From positions 8,060,001 through 8,124,000 of the forward strand of contig NW_025408668.1 of NCBI RefSeq assembly GCF_020360975.1: a stretch of DNA of 64,000 bases, given 5' to 3'. Under the pieces are notes generated by a model. It was not told the DNA's origin. It ran no database searches and worked only from the letters and a program-made list of their open reading frames with translations. Made by a program: the position numbers and the translations under genes. This DNA is from Hirsutella rhossiliensis. Its lineage: Eukaryota; Ascomycota; Sordariomycetes; Hypocreales; Ophiocordycipitaceae. Each line of letters opens with the position of its first letter. The first letter of the stretch is position 1. Positions 12,531 through 24,111 of the stretch are shown here, one piece after another.

Positions 12531-15500
12531 GGTCTTATATATACTTAAGCGAGCGGAAAGGTATAAGGACTATATTTATATATATTATAGGAATTACTAT
12601 AAGGTCTTTTAGAGTTATCTCTTAGTATTTTATTAAGAGTACTACTTCCTATATAATAAATCTATCTTTTTTTAGTCTTATTACCTTTAAAGTTTATTAA
12701 TTAAATAGTCCTTAAGCTAGTTATATTACGCTAATTATATTAGTTATAAACCTAACTTCCTTTAGTACTTATTAGACTTTAAAGCACTTATAATCCGATT
12801 CTTTATAAGTAAGGTAAGTAAGCTTAATTAGTTTAACTTAGTATTCTTTATCTTATTCTTTAACTTATACTAAAGCTACTATAAGTTTTCCTTATAGATA
12901 TTTAAGGAGGAGTAAACTACTTTTTATATTATCTTTAGTTACTTTTATAACTATTATTATAGCTTTATAGGGTCTTATATTACTCTTTACTTTCTCTAAG
13001 GTCTAGAATTTAGTATTTTCTATACCTTAGGCTATATCTATATATCTCGTACTAAGTCTCTCGCTTAGTTAGGGAATAAAGTTAATTAAGTAATTTAAAG
13101 GGATTAGGATTCTTTTATATATAATTTCTCTAACGATTTTATTTATAAGTCTATTAAACTTCTTATTTAGATTTACTTTATATCTATAGTATATAAGGAT
13201 AATCTTTAGGCTAGTTTTTACTATTCTTATTATCTTAATTTCCTCTATATCCTCTTTAACTCTTTATCTTTTCCCCTTATAGGTATTAATCCCTATTATA
13301 GTTATATAAATTATCTAATTATATATATCGCTTTATTATATATTATCTATAATTATAATAACTAATATCCTTCCTACTTTTTTTCTTATATTACTTACTT
13401 TTAGATTCCTTAGCTTCTATTTATATAGGCTACTATATTTCTAGAACTAGTCTAAGAAACTAGATTCTCTTTTACTAATAGCTTAATTTAAGTAAGATAG
13501 TATAACTATAGCTTTAACCTATTTTATAAGTAGTAATACAAAGGAGTCTAGCTATATATCTACCTAGTATATAATAAGCCTTTAAATATATATACTTATT
13601 TAAGAAAACCTATTAATAAGTACTAGGGGAATTATACTTTTATTATCTTTTCTTTTAAAGTAAAGAGTCTTATTTACTACTTTATATATTATAAATCTAA
13701 TCTTATAGTCCTATAAATATACCTTATATTTATTAGGGTAGTATCTCTCTTTACTATAATAAAAGTATCTCCTAAGCTAGTTAAAAGTATTAACCTAAAA
13801 CTATATATATTAATTAAATAGGTAGTAAAATCTAATAGTATTTACGCTACCTTCTTATCTATAACTTAAAGAGTAGCTTTTACTACTAACGCGTTTCTAT
13901 TCCCTATTAAGCTAGTTAAATATCTACTCTTACTAGCGAGTAAGGTTAATCTTTATATCTTTAAAGGCTTTTATTAAGTCTAAGATCTCCTTTATAAGCT
14001 ATCTAGGTTTCTTATCTATTTTCTTTAACTCTTTAAAAAGTTTTTCTTTGCCTTTATTAAATTTAGCTTCCTTTATTACTTTATTAATTTCCTTAAAGAG
14101 CTAGTCTTTTTTTAGGTTCTTAAGCTTTTAATTATAGACTTTAAATACTATATCTTATTACTTAACGTCTTAGCGAGGTACTAAGTAGTTATTAATTATA
14201 TAGATAAGGCTTTTATATAGGAGTTTTAAGATAACTTTAGATATCTTCCTATTTCTCTTTATAATATTAATAATAAGCTCCTTTAATATTATATAGTAGA
14301 TAAAGTATAACTAGACTATAGATTCTTCCTAGCTATTAGGTTATGCCTTACGCTATAGGTATAAGTAAAGACTAAGCTATTCTATAACTTTTATAATAGT
14401 CTTAGGCTTTTTAGTATTATAATAGTCTAAGCGGTTATTAGTAGTTTTTAGTTATTTAATATTATATATATAGTAGTATTAAAAGAGTCTCTTCTTTACT
14501 TCTTCTTAAGTAAGTCTATCTATAAGAATTTTAATAGTAGGGGCTTATATAGAGGAGATATAGACTTTAAGCTAGTTTATTTTATCTTCGTTATAGATAT
14601 AGTTAATATATATCTCTTATTTAAACTTTTTAAGGAATTTAGTTATATTTTTACCGTTAAATTTACTAATAGGTAGGAGTTATAGTTAGTAGAGTCTTCC
14701 TATAAGGTTATCTTAGCTTCTAAGGAGTATATCTTTAAGTCTATTAGTAATCTTATTAATATCTACCTTAATTTTCTTTATATCGCTATTAGTAAGATTA
14801 GATAATCCCTTTTAACGGCTAGCGTTTCTAGATATAATATACCTATAGATTATAAGGTTACGAAATTTAAAGTTAGAGTTTTTAGAGTTAGAGGATATCT
14901 TATTATAACTATCTTATTACTTACTTTCTTATCTATTAGCGGGAGGTAAGCGTTCTCTATAAGCTACCGCGTAGAGGAGAGCTAAGGTTAAGGTTATTAA
15001 GGTATCCCTTATTAGTACGTATATTAGTATTATTAGTATATATATAAGTAAGAGGTCTTAGTAAGGTTCTAGAATAGTTTAGATTATACTATCGTCGTTA
15101 TTTATATTTTTTAAAGTATTATATAAGGATCATAGTTTCTTAACTAAGTCGCTAGTATTAAGAGTTATAGGGCTAATAATAAGAGCTTAGGGTTTTTTAG
15201 TATTAGCTTATTACTTTTCCTTTACTATTAGCGAAGGTATTATTTAATTATTTATTTCCTAGTAAGTCTATTGCCTTATTAGGTCCCTAACTCTAGCTAT
15301 TAAGGTAGTTACTACTTTAATTATTAAATCCTTAGATTTTATTTTTTCTAAATAGTACCGTCGTCCTCTAAGTATTCTAGGCTTTATAAAGCTACTTATT
15401 GCCGTATAAATAAAATAGAATAACGAGTTTACGCCTTAAAGACTAGTTTTAATAGTAGCTATAGTATATACCTAAAAATATACCTACGCTAACGGCAATA

Positions 15501-15788
15501 GTAGTAGCTAGATACTAAAGGACGAGGGGGTCTAAGGGGAACGAAAGAAACGAGAAAGTACTAAGTAGGGTAAGATAAAGGTAAAGAGGGCTAAAAAGGT
15601 ATATTAGTAAAAGAGGATATAAAAGAAGATATCGATACTAATAATAAAAGAAGAAGATAATGCTAATACTATCTACTAGCTAAGGAGGAAAAGAGTCCTC
15701 TTTTATAAACCGAATTTTCCCTCCTTCTTCCTTAGACGAATAAGGGCTAAGGGATTATCTAATTAAAAAGAGGGCTAGCTAGAGACTC

Positions 15789-15836
15789 TACTAAGGATCC
15801 TACTAAGGATCCTACTAAGGACCCTACTAAGGACCC
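15789..15836 (+). repeat. 12-bp tandem repeat, four copies
   Basis: Four consecutive copies of TACTAAGGATCC or TACTAAGGACCC plus a partial fifth. The copies differ only at one C/T position. It is in the RIP block and has no evident function. Confidence 0.75.
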
Positions 15837-16303
15837 TACTAGAGACTTTACTACGCGGGCTATATATTCCTTAGGGTATAGATGCCCCCGTTAAAATACC
15901 TAAGGATTTTTTTCTTAAAAAAGAATAAGTTTTTATATATCCTATTAAGGTATAAAAGTAGTTTTCCTAAATTAGGTTTTTACCCTATATATATACTACT
16001 ATAAATAAATTAGTAAAAAGTATATAGATCCGGAAACGCTAGGCTAAAATAGGCAATATAGTATCCGTTCTACTTATAATTAACTAATGTATTTTATATA
16101 TATTTTATTATATTAGGATATACTTATCTTAACCCGCGTTTTCTAAAGGAAGGTATAGATATCTAGTAGAGGTCTTTATCTTTAAGGGTTATTCCCTTAG
16201 ACTATATTATAGAGCCTCTTTTTACTAGCTTATTTTATAGAGCCTCCCTATACTTATTATTTCTTTATAATAGTAAAATAGGAATATAAAGGTATATTCT
16301 TAT

Positions 16304-16838
16304 AGTAACTCCTTTATATATATAGGGTATATAGTATTAATTAGTAGTATAAGCGTTTTTAGTTAAAAGTTAATTATATAATTATATAAGACCTTATCTT
16401 ATAATAATATCTTCTTAGGCTCTACCTTATTTTTCTACTATAAGGCTTAGCGGGCTAATTTTATTAATACCGGCCTTTAGCTAAGCTAGTAGTTAGGTTA
16501 TTATACTAGCTTCGCGCTATACTTATTAAGTTACTAGTATCGGCCCTAGGTTTTTATTTTCCTAGTTAAGGGGCCTAGACTAGGGTTAAGGGGAGGTCTT
16601 AATAAATTCGTCGCTAGGTCTAAGTAGGCGAGGTCTAGGCCGGCCTACTTATAGTAGGGCTAGACTACTAGTATATTTATAAGCGCTTCTAAAAGCGCTA
16701 ATTAGCTAATTAATAAGTAGGTTAATATAGCTTACTAGTCTAACTAAAAATTAATCGTGCTTTTAGCTAGATTTAAACTAACTCTAGTATTATAGCTAGT
16801 AAGCCTCTTAGGTATATAACTACTATACTACGAGGGTC
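16304..16838 (+). repeat. 5' LTR of copia relic
   Basis: Aligns by eye with 20,799-21,336 along the whole length. Most differences are C/T or G/A transitions, plus a few short indels (for example in the T run near 20,950). Both copies end at AGGGTC. Confidence 0.75.
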
Positions 16839-17493
16839 CTCTTCTATATATAAATATACTATTAATAAACTCTATTAAAAATCCTACCTTATACTTATTC
16901 TTTCTTTTTATTATATAGTCTTATATAATTCCTTAATTTCCTAAAATTCTACTATTACTTATATACCTTAAGAATTCTAGTTTATAAAGACTTATAACTT
17001 AAAGATAATAAGGATATATATATAGCTATATTATAAGTAAGAATATTTTAACTATTAATAGCCTTTTACTACCTCAAGGACTTTAAGATAAAATAATATA
17101 ACGTAAAAATAGTATTTTTATATATAATCTTATACTAAGAAGTCTATTACTAGCTTTTACTAAGATTCTTAATACCTAAGCTATACCTAAAGCTATTAAA
17201 AGTACTATATAAGCTTTATATCTCCTTAAAGCTATAGTTTAAAGAGATATTTTATTATATACTAGTCCCTTAATATAGGGCTAGTACTTTCCTAGCTATC
17301 TACTTAGATCTAGTATAAGTCTAATAGGTAACTAAACGGACTAGCTACTATATATAGTCTAAAGGTATATAAGCAAAAGCGGAATTTTAGGAAATTAAGG
17401 AATTACGTAAGACTACGTAATAGAGGGGAAGAAGGAGTATAAGGTAGGATTTTCAACGGAATTTATTAGTAGTATATTAGTGTATAGAAGAGG
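16838..17493. repeat. Inverted-repeat unit with unequally mutated arms
   Basis: The left arm (about 16,838-16,971) and right arm (about 17,361-17,493) are inverted copies of each other, starting CCTCTTCTATA and ending AGAAGAGG. The left arm is fully RIP-converted, whereas the right arm keeps ACGTAAGACTACGT, TTCAACGG and GTGTATAG where the left has TATA-type sequence. The unit begins exactly at the end of the copia left LTR. It could be a short TIR element or a foldback product. Confidence 0.6.
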
Positions 17494-17840
17494 TGTTAAA
17501 GTTAATGATTCTCTATCTATCTACTAGCGGACATGCTGTCTTATATAGATAATTGTAGCTGAACGGAAGAACCTTTCGGGACTAGATTTAGGCTGCCGTA
17601 TAGCCCTAAGACTAGGGAATTCCGTGATACCTCGAGTAAATCTAGAAGTGTCTTGGTTCCTCTAATATTCGTGTTTAAAGGAGGTTGGTCGTGCCGGTGT
17701 TCTTAAGAGGTCTTAGCTAGCATTCTAAGCTAGCTCCGTTCCTTCGATTCCCGATTGTACGATAACCGGCAACCCGTTTAATGCATAATAACATGCAAAA
17801 TAACGAGCGATTCTTACTCTATAGGATGAGATTTTGTCTA
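17494..17840. other. RIP-spared island, possible solo LTR
   Basis: This stretch has normal numbers of TG and CA dinucleotides, unlike everything for kilobases on either side. It starts TGTTA at 17,494 and has TAACA ending at 17,793, the termini typical of many fungal LTRs, giving a 300-bp unit; non-RIP sequence continues to about 17,840. No target duplication is visible at those ends (AGAGG against TGCAA). It holds an inverted repeat (AGCTAGC, 7-base loop, GCTAGCT) near 17,716. I see no open frame and no convincing RNA gene. Confidence 0.45.
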
Positions 17841-20798
17841 TAATTAATATACTACTTATTAGCTTATATAATCGGGAGAGTATATTATAGCTGCTTTATT
17901 TATAGTAGGAACACCGTTCCTTATATATAGTTAAACGTATTATATAGACTAGCTGCTATATATTATTACGCGCGTTAAATATAGACTAGCTACTAGTCTT
18001 ATAAGTTAAAGTAAGAGTAGTAATAACTATTTATATTTTTCTTTACCTACTTAAGATTTAATAGGTTCTTTATTTTTATATATACTATAGTAAGTATAAG
18101 ACCTTACTTAGGGCTTTAACTAAGTAATATCTTAACTTTATAATTATATAATAGTAGTATAGTATATTAATAGTACTTCTTAGTATTTTCCCTATATAAG
18201 TATAAGTATTTCTTTATAATTTCCCTACTATATTCTTATAGTAACTTTTTAAGTAAATATTAGTATAATCTTAAAAGAGCTATTATTACTTAGTAAATTT
18301 TAGTATATTCCCTATATAATATATCCCTAAGGGAAATCTTTATAAAATATCTATATAATCCGCTTAGTTATTATTTCTAGGATTTCTAGGTAATTCCCTA
18401 GAGTTTACCTAGTAGCTTCTAGGTTCCTTTTTCTATAAGGAGCTTTAAGGAGTTAAGGTTAACTTCCTTAAGGGAAATAAATATCGTTATAAGTACTTAG
18501 ATTATCGACTATAAGGTATCCTATAATATATTTAGTTTCTTTACTAAACTAAGAGCTTAGTAGCTAGTAAAAGATACTTATATACTAGTTTATAAGGGCG
18601 TTATTATCTTTATCTTTATAGATAATATCGTTATAATATATCTTAAAAAGTAAAAATAATATTAAGAAGAGATATATAAGGCTATTATAAAGAAATATAC
18701 TATTATATATATAAGAGAGCTATACTAGTTCCTTAGTATTAAGATTATTAAGGATAAGGATCTTAAAATAATATAGCTCTTATAAGCTTTTAATATCTTT
18801 AAAACTATAAAGAAATATTATATCCTTTATAATAATATCCTTTATAAGCTTAAGATCCTACTAATAATAAAAGAGCTTATCCCTTATAAAAAGTAAGCCT
18901 TAAAGAAAGAGATATATAAATATATCTCTTTAATTAAGTCGCTTATTTATCTAGTAATTTATACTAAGCTAGATATTATATTTATAGCTAGAAAGCTAGC
19001 TTAATATAATTATAACCTTAGGCCGCGCTATAAGTATAAAGTATATATATACTTAGCTTACTTTTATTATATAAGAGACCGCTATATTTACTTTATAGTA
19101 ATAAATTTAATAAGGCGGCTAATAGATATATCTAACCCCTTATACGCTAATAACCTAAAAACTAAGAAGTCTTTATAAGGATATATATTCCTATTCTTTA
19201 GTAAGCTAATTAACTAAAAAGCTACTAAGTAAGCTACTATAATAATATCTTTTATAAAAGCTAAATTATTAGTACTTTTATAAATAGCTAAGGAATAAGT
19301 AGTATTTAGCTAGCTAACTAAGGAACTTAGTATTAATATTAAAGGGACTATAAAGCTTTAATATAATAACTTTTAAACTATTAAGCTTCTAACTAGATTA
19401 AGCGTAAAGCTTAAGATAAACCTTATATATATTAACGTTTATAGATACTAGCTTTATTAAGAGGTATAGTAAGATCGGATATATATTAGCTAGATTATAT
19501 TAATAAATAACCTAGCTAATAGTATAATAAAGGCGCTTACTTACTAAAAGTATTAAAGCTTTATTAAGTAACTAAGGCTAGTAATATAGCTAGAAGATAT
19601 AATAAGAGATAATATACTTAACTACTATAGTAAGGCGTAATATCTCCTTATTATAGCGAACTTAATAATTACTAAATCCTAATAATAAGAGCACTGCTAT
19701 ATATACTAAGATTAAGGGATTTTAATAGTATAGTTAGATCTTAATTTAGTTAAGAAACTATAAAGATCTAGGGGGTAGAGGTTAGCCTTATTTATTACTA
19801 AGAAGTAAAGCTATTACTAGACTACCCCTTAATTAATATAATACTATAGCGCTTAAACTTATAATAATCGCGATAGCTTTATTAAATTAAGACTAATTAA
19901 TATAAGGAATATATTATTAAAAAGCCTACCTTTAAGATTACTTTTATCTTAAAGGATAATATTACTAGTAAAAGTATTATAGTACCTAAGCTACTTAAAG
20001 GGATGCCTTACTAAGCCCCTCCTTATAAGGAAGGTTATAAATATAACTTATAACTACTAGTTAAATAGTAAGAGTAAGTTATATAACTTTATTAATTATA
20101 AGTTTAACTCCCTTTAAAGTAAAAGAGTAAGTTATATAACTATACCTTAAAGGGGGCGCGGTTAACGAACTTAGGAGCCTAAAAAGATAGGATATAAGGA
20201 GGGGGGTTCTTTATATATCCTATCCTCTTAGGTCCTAGCTTTTATCTTTTATATACTATTCCTTTTTACTTAACCCTATAATAGCTATATCCCTTATAAA
20301 AGGGGTTAATAATAATAGCCTTTAATTACTAAGTTAAGTAGTAAGAGTAAGTTATATAACCTTAATTAATTTATATTTAAACCCTCCTTAAGTAAGAAGG
20401 GGTAGTTAGTATAACGTACCTATATATTATAAAGTACTAGCCGCTAAATTAACTTCCTTTTTATTATATTTACCTTCCTTTTTTATAAGATAAAATTAAA
20501 AGCCTCCTTTATTTTTAAATAATCTCCTTAAATAAATAATAAAGTAGCTAAATTTATTATTATTATTATTATTATTATTAAGATTATACTAGTAACCTAT
20601 CTAAAGGTATCTAAAACTTCGGTATTAAATAGGAGGGAAAAACTAAAGTGCTTAAAGGAAAACCCTCCCTTCTTTTATAGCTAGTCCGCCCTTATACTAG
20701 GTCGCGGTTATAATATATAGGAATCTTACGCCGGCTATCTTAGGTATTGTTATAGTTAGTCGGAATTATATTAGCCCTACTATAAAGTAACCTTAGAA

Positions 20799-21336
20799 AG
20801 TAACTCCTTTATATATATAAGGTATATAACGTTAATTAGTAGTATAAGCGTTTTTAGTTAATAGTTAATTATATAATTATCTCTAACCTTATCCTATAAC
20901 GATATCTTTTTAAGCTCTACTTTATTTTTCTACTATAAAGCTTAGCGGGCTATTTTTTTTATTAATACCGGCCTTTAGCTAGGCTAATAGTTAGGTTATC
21001 GTACTAGCTTTACGCTATACTTATTAAGTTACTAGTATTAGCCCTAGGTTTTTATTTTCCCGGTTAGGGGGCCTAGACTAGGGTTAAGGGGAGGTCCTAA
21101 TAAATTCGTCGCTAGGTCTAGGTAACTAAGGTCTAGGCCGGCCTACTTATAGTAGGGCTAGACTACTAGTATATTTATAAGCGCTTTTAAAAGCGCTAAT
21201 TAGCTAATTAATAAGTAGGTTAGCGTAGTCTATTAGTTTAACTAAAAATTAATCGTGCCCTTAGCTAGATTTAAACTAACTCTAGCGTTATAGCTAGTAG
21301 GTTTCTTAGGTATATAACTACTATACTATAAGGGTC
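20799..21336 (+). repeat. 3' LTR of copia relic
   Basis: Partner of 16,304-16,838 in direct orientation. Shared landmarks include GTGCTTTTAGCTAG/GTGCCCTTAGCTAG near the right end and AATAAATTCGTCGCTAGG in the middle. Confidence 0.75.
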
Positions 21337-22049
21337 TAAATTTAATATTAAAATAGCTTTATATTTATTAGACTAAACGCCCTTCTACCTAGTACCTTAC
21401 TATTTAAAAGCTAAGGTAGTAAGGGGGTATATTAAGGAGAGTAAGTATAAGAGGCTATAGTTATACCTAGTAAACCTAATAGTTATATATAAGGAAGCCT
21501 AGTATAGGAATATCTTAATACCCTCTTTTAGCTAGCTATATATAGTTACTATACTTATATAAGCCCCTCCCTTATCTTAATAGATAGACTAAGATATATA
21601 TTACTAAATTTACCTTTCTATACCTTTATTTCTTTTACTATACTCTTAAGCCCTTACTTAAGAGTATATAATAACGATAGCTATATAGAGTATCTAGTAA
21701 CTAATAGGAATTTCTTTAGTAATATATAGATAATAGCCCTAGACTATTTAAAACTACCCTAACTATACCCTCTATAGCTAAAGCTAAGAAGTAGACTACG
21801 AGGTTTACTAGAATTTATCTCTATAATACTAGTAGGTATATTAGTATTAGATTATTTAAGGCTATTATTAAGTACTAATATTAGCGAGGCTATAGGGTAA
21901 GTTAGCCTACCTAAAGTCCGGTATACCTTAATACTAGTACTCTTTATAATACTATCGTATTATTAAATATATTATATTATAACCGCGTTTTCTTATATAT
22001 CTCTTACCCTATAATTATAAAATAAATACTATTTATATTAATAATACCT

Positions 22050-23200
22050 CGGCTTTCTAAGTATACCGAAAACTAGCTCTAAGAAGTACTTAAAGCTATT
22101 TAAAAACGGGATACCTTAGCTTTATACTAGTTAAAAGTAAGGTATTCTAAGAGGGACCCTCTATATATATCTTAAAGGGGCTCTACCTATTAAGGAGGCA
22201 AAAGAGGTATATTAAAGGCTTAGCTAAGAGTAGGAAAAACACCTTACCGACTAGGTTCTTACCTAGGCCGCTCTTAGGCTACCTTTAACGTATTATTAGG
22301 TTAAGGAATTTACTAGCCGTATTATTAAGGCTAGCGGCGATACCTATTTACTTAGGAAGTAATAGATTTCGGGCTTTTTAGCTTAGAACTTAGAGATTAG
22401 TACTATTAAAGGTAGATCTCTTAATTCTACTTACGTTAACGGCGCCTTTATAGCCTATATCGAGGAATAGTTTTAATTACTTAAGCTACCGGCTATATAA
22501 GTAATCTTACTAAAGTCTTGCTTTAATATAAATAAAATAGGTATCCTTAAGAGCCTTAGCTTTAATAGTCTAGTACTAAGGAGCTTAGAAAAGTAAGAGA
22601 CTTTTAAAAAGCGGCCAGAATTACGTTATTAAACTATAATAGTTAAATACGTCTTTACTATAGGCTAGGCCTTAACTCCCCTTATAATTTTAAGGGTTAA
22701 GACCTTTAATACTAATAGTTCCTTAATAAACTTAATTTTCCATAAGATTAGGACTTTATTACCTCCTTAAAGGGCTAGATAAGTAATACTATCGCTATTT
22801 AATAGCTAAAGTAGGTTTTTATCCTTTAAATAAAGTACTATAAGTAAGGCAATACTCTTTTTATTATTAACGGCTATAAAAGTTATTAAACTAATACTTT
22901 TATATATAAATACTTTTAAAATAATATATATTTCCTTTTCCTACTATTATACTCCTTATATATCCTCTAATTACTTAATATCTTAGTTTTCTTACCTATT
23001 AAGGCTATATACCGACGTTAACTTAAGAAAATTATATCTTTTAATAATATAGCGCTAATTAGTAAGGCTACCTTCCTTTATATCTACTATAAAGCCTAGT
23101 AAGCTAGCCTAACTAAAAAGAATATTAAGGGAGGTTAGCGCGGGTTTAGTTTATAGCTAATTAATATAGTAAAGCCCTTATTAAGCCGCTTTATCTTACT
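22050..23200 (+). pseudogene. Tc5/pogo-like DDE transposase relic
   Basis: On the plus strand the frame reads as a decayed fungal transposase of the CENP-B/Tc5 type: GILRGTLYIYLKGALPIKEAKEVY (read in parts) near 22,140, like the helix-turn-helix region IP.STLY.RLKG; an ISGFLA.N.EIST.KGRSLNSTYVNG segment near 22,370, like the R(W/I)I.GFL.R.P...K.GR.LD..R..G pattern; and F..KLPAI..I...CFNI.KIGI near 22,480, like the start of the DDE domain (WNMDE.GI, Asp lost). TAG/TAA codons stand where CAG/CAA are expected. It is inactive through RIP. Confidence 0.65.
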
Positions 23201-23690
23201 ATAGCTATTAACGCCGTTAACGCTATTAAAAAGGAAGAATATTAGCTCCTTAGCTAATAATAATGCCCTTAAAACGCCTAAACGATTATAAGAAGTTCGC
23301 CGCCTCGTTATAGGGCTAGAAAATCGCGGTTAAGTTAACCGTATAATCCGACTACTCTTTAGTAAAGTTAGCCGCGCCCTTAATAATTAAAATTAGTAGC
23401 TTATAGCTACCTAGCTTCGAATATAATAGCTTAAGCATTAATTGCATTATCTACGGCCTCGAAAATAGAAAAAGGTTCTATAGGATCTTAATAGCCGGTT
23501 CGTACGGATTAATTAAGTTATTAAGACGAGGCAGCGGCTCGAGCGCATCCTCGAGCCGGCTACTATTGCCGCAGCTAATTAGGACGTAGATTTTAAAGCT
23601 CTATATAGTAGCTAGCTGCTTAAATAGCTAGAAAACACTATAATTAACTATCGTAACGTTAAAATACGGCTTTAATTACTATTAGAATGT

Positions 23691-24111
23691 GCCTGCCTTG
23701 GTGTTATGGAGAGTGCCGGTGTTGGGGTGTGCCGGACTTTAGGTGGGCTGACTTATTGAAGCTTCCTATGAGTGCCCGCCCACTCGGCTCCACTCTCCAC
23801 GTGCGTCGGCGCTCCGAGCCGGCTATGGCCGACGCCCGCTGATGACCTCATCTTTTCTCGATACGGCCCCTGCTCTTTTTTCCAGTCACGTCTTCCTTAC
23901 AGCAGCTGCCAAGGTTGAATCCCGCTGAGCCATACGCCTCTCGCCATCCATCGCCTTCCACGCTGCGATACTGCACCGCGAGCCTAAACCACGACTTCAC
24001 AGAGGCGCCAGAGATCAAGGAAGTCGGGACAAGGAAAGAGAGCGAGAGAGACAGGGATAGCCAGCTTGACCCCCCCCATCGCCGAACAGGCCGCGACTAC
24101 ACACACAGACG
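23691..24111 (+). promoter_or_regulatory. Isochore edge and JAC1 upstream region
   Basis: Composition switches within a few tens of bases at about 23,690 from RIP-type DNA to ordinary G+C-rich sequence with normal TG and CA. The 420 bp up to the JAC1 start contains an E-box CACGTG at 23,798-23,803 (a Cbf1-type site in fungi; its use here is inferred). No gene is seen in it. Confidence 0.55.

Larger units (their letters stand above)
16304..21336 (+). mobile_element. Ty1/copia LTR retrotransposon relic
   Basis: Direct repeats of about 535 bp (16,304-16,838 and 20,799-21,336) flank about 3.96 kb. On the plus strand the interior reads as a decayed copia reverse transcriptase and RNase H: an IFIFIDNIVI stretch at about 18,610 (copia VDD motif with D to N), QFLGIKI-like sequence at about 18,720, an IYLAIYTKLDIIF.ARKLA segment at about 18,950 (the copia LMYLA..TRPDI..AV pattern), a K..LYGY.FL.F...I.WKS-like region at about 19,170, and an NLAD..TKALT..K-like tail at about 19,520. 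In-frame stops and C-to-T or G-to-A changes show that it is dead. No integrase is evident between the left repeat and the RT; that interval instead holds an inverted-repeat unit and a RIP-spared island. Confidence 0.75.
1..23690. other. RIP-mutated, gene-free AT-rich block
   Basis: CpA and TpG are almost missing over most of this block while TpA is in large excess and CpG survives, as expected of repeat-induced point mutation acting on both strands. Because TpG is gone, ATG codons are nearly absent, and I see no ATG-started frame of 60 codons. The content is decayed transposons, listed separately. Composition is uneven: 1-480, 10,440-11,960, about 17,440-17,840 and 23,280-23,690 are richer in G+C. 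No telomeric TTAGGG array and no intact gene is visible. Whether the block is subtelomeric, pericentromeric or an interstitial isochore cannot be told from this window. Confidence 0.93.

Noticed and set aside
17740..17760. Possible Pol III B box (CCTTCGATTCC) in the RIP-spared island
   Set aside because: The first two bases do not match and the only A-box-like sequence is about 200 bp away.
1..23690. Telomere or rDNA repeat array in the AT-rich block
   Set aside because: No TTAGGG array and no rRNA-like sequence was found; the content is transposon relics.
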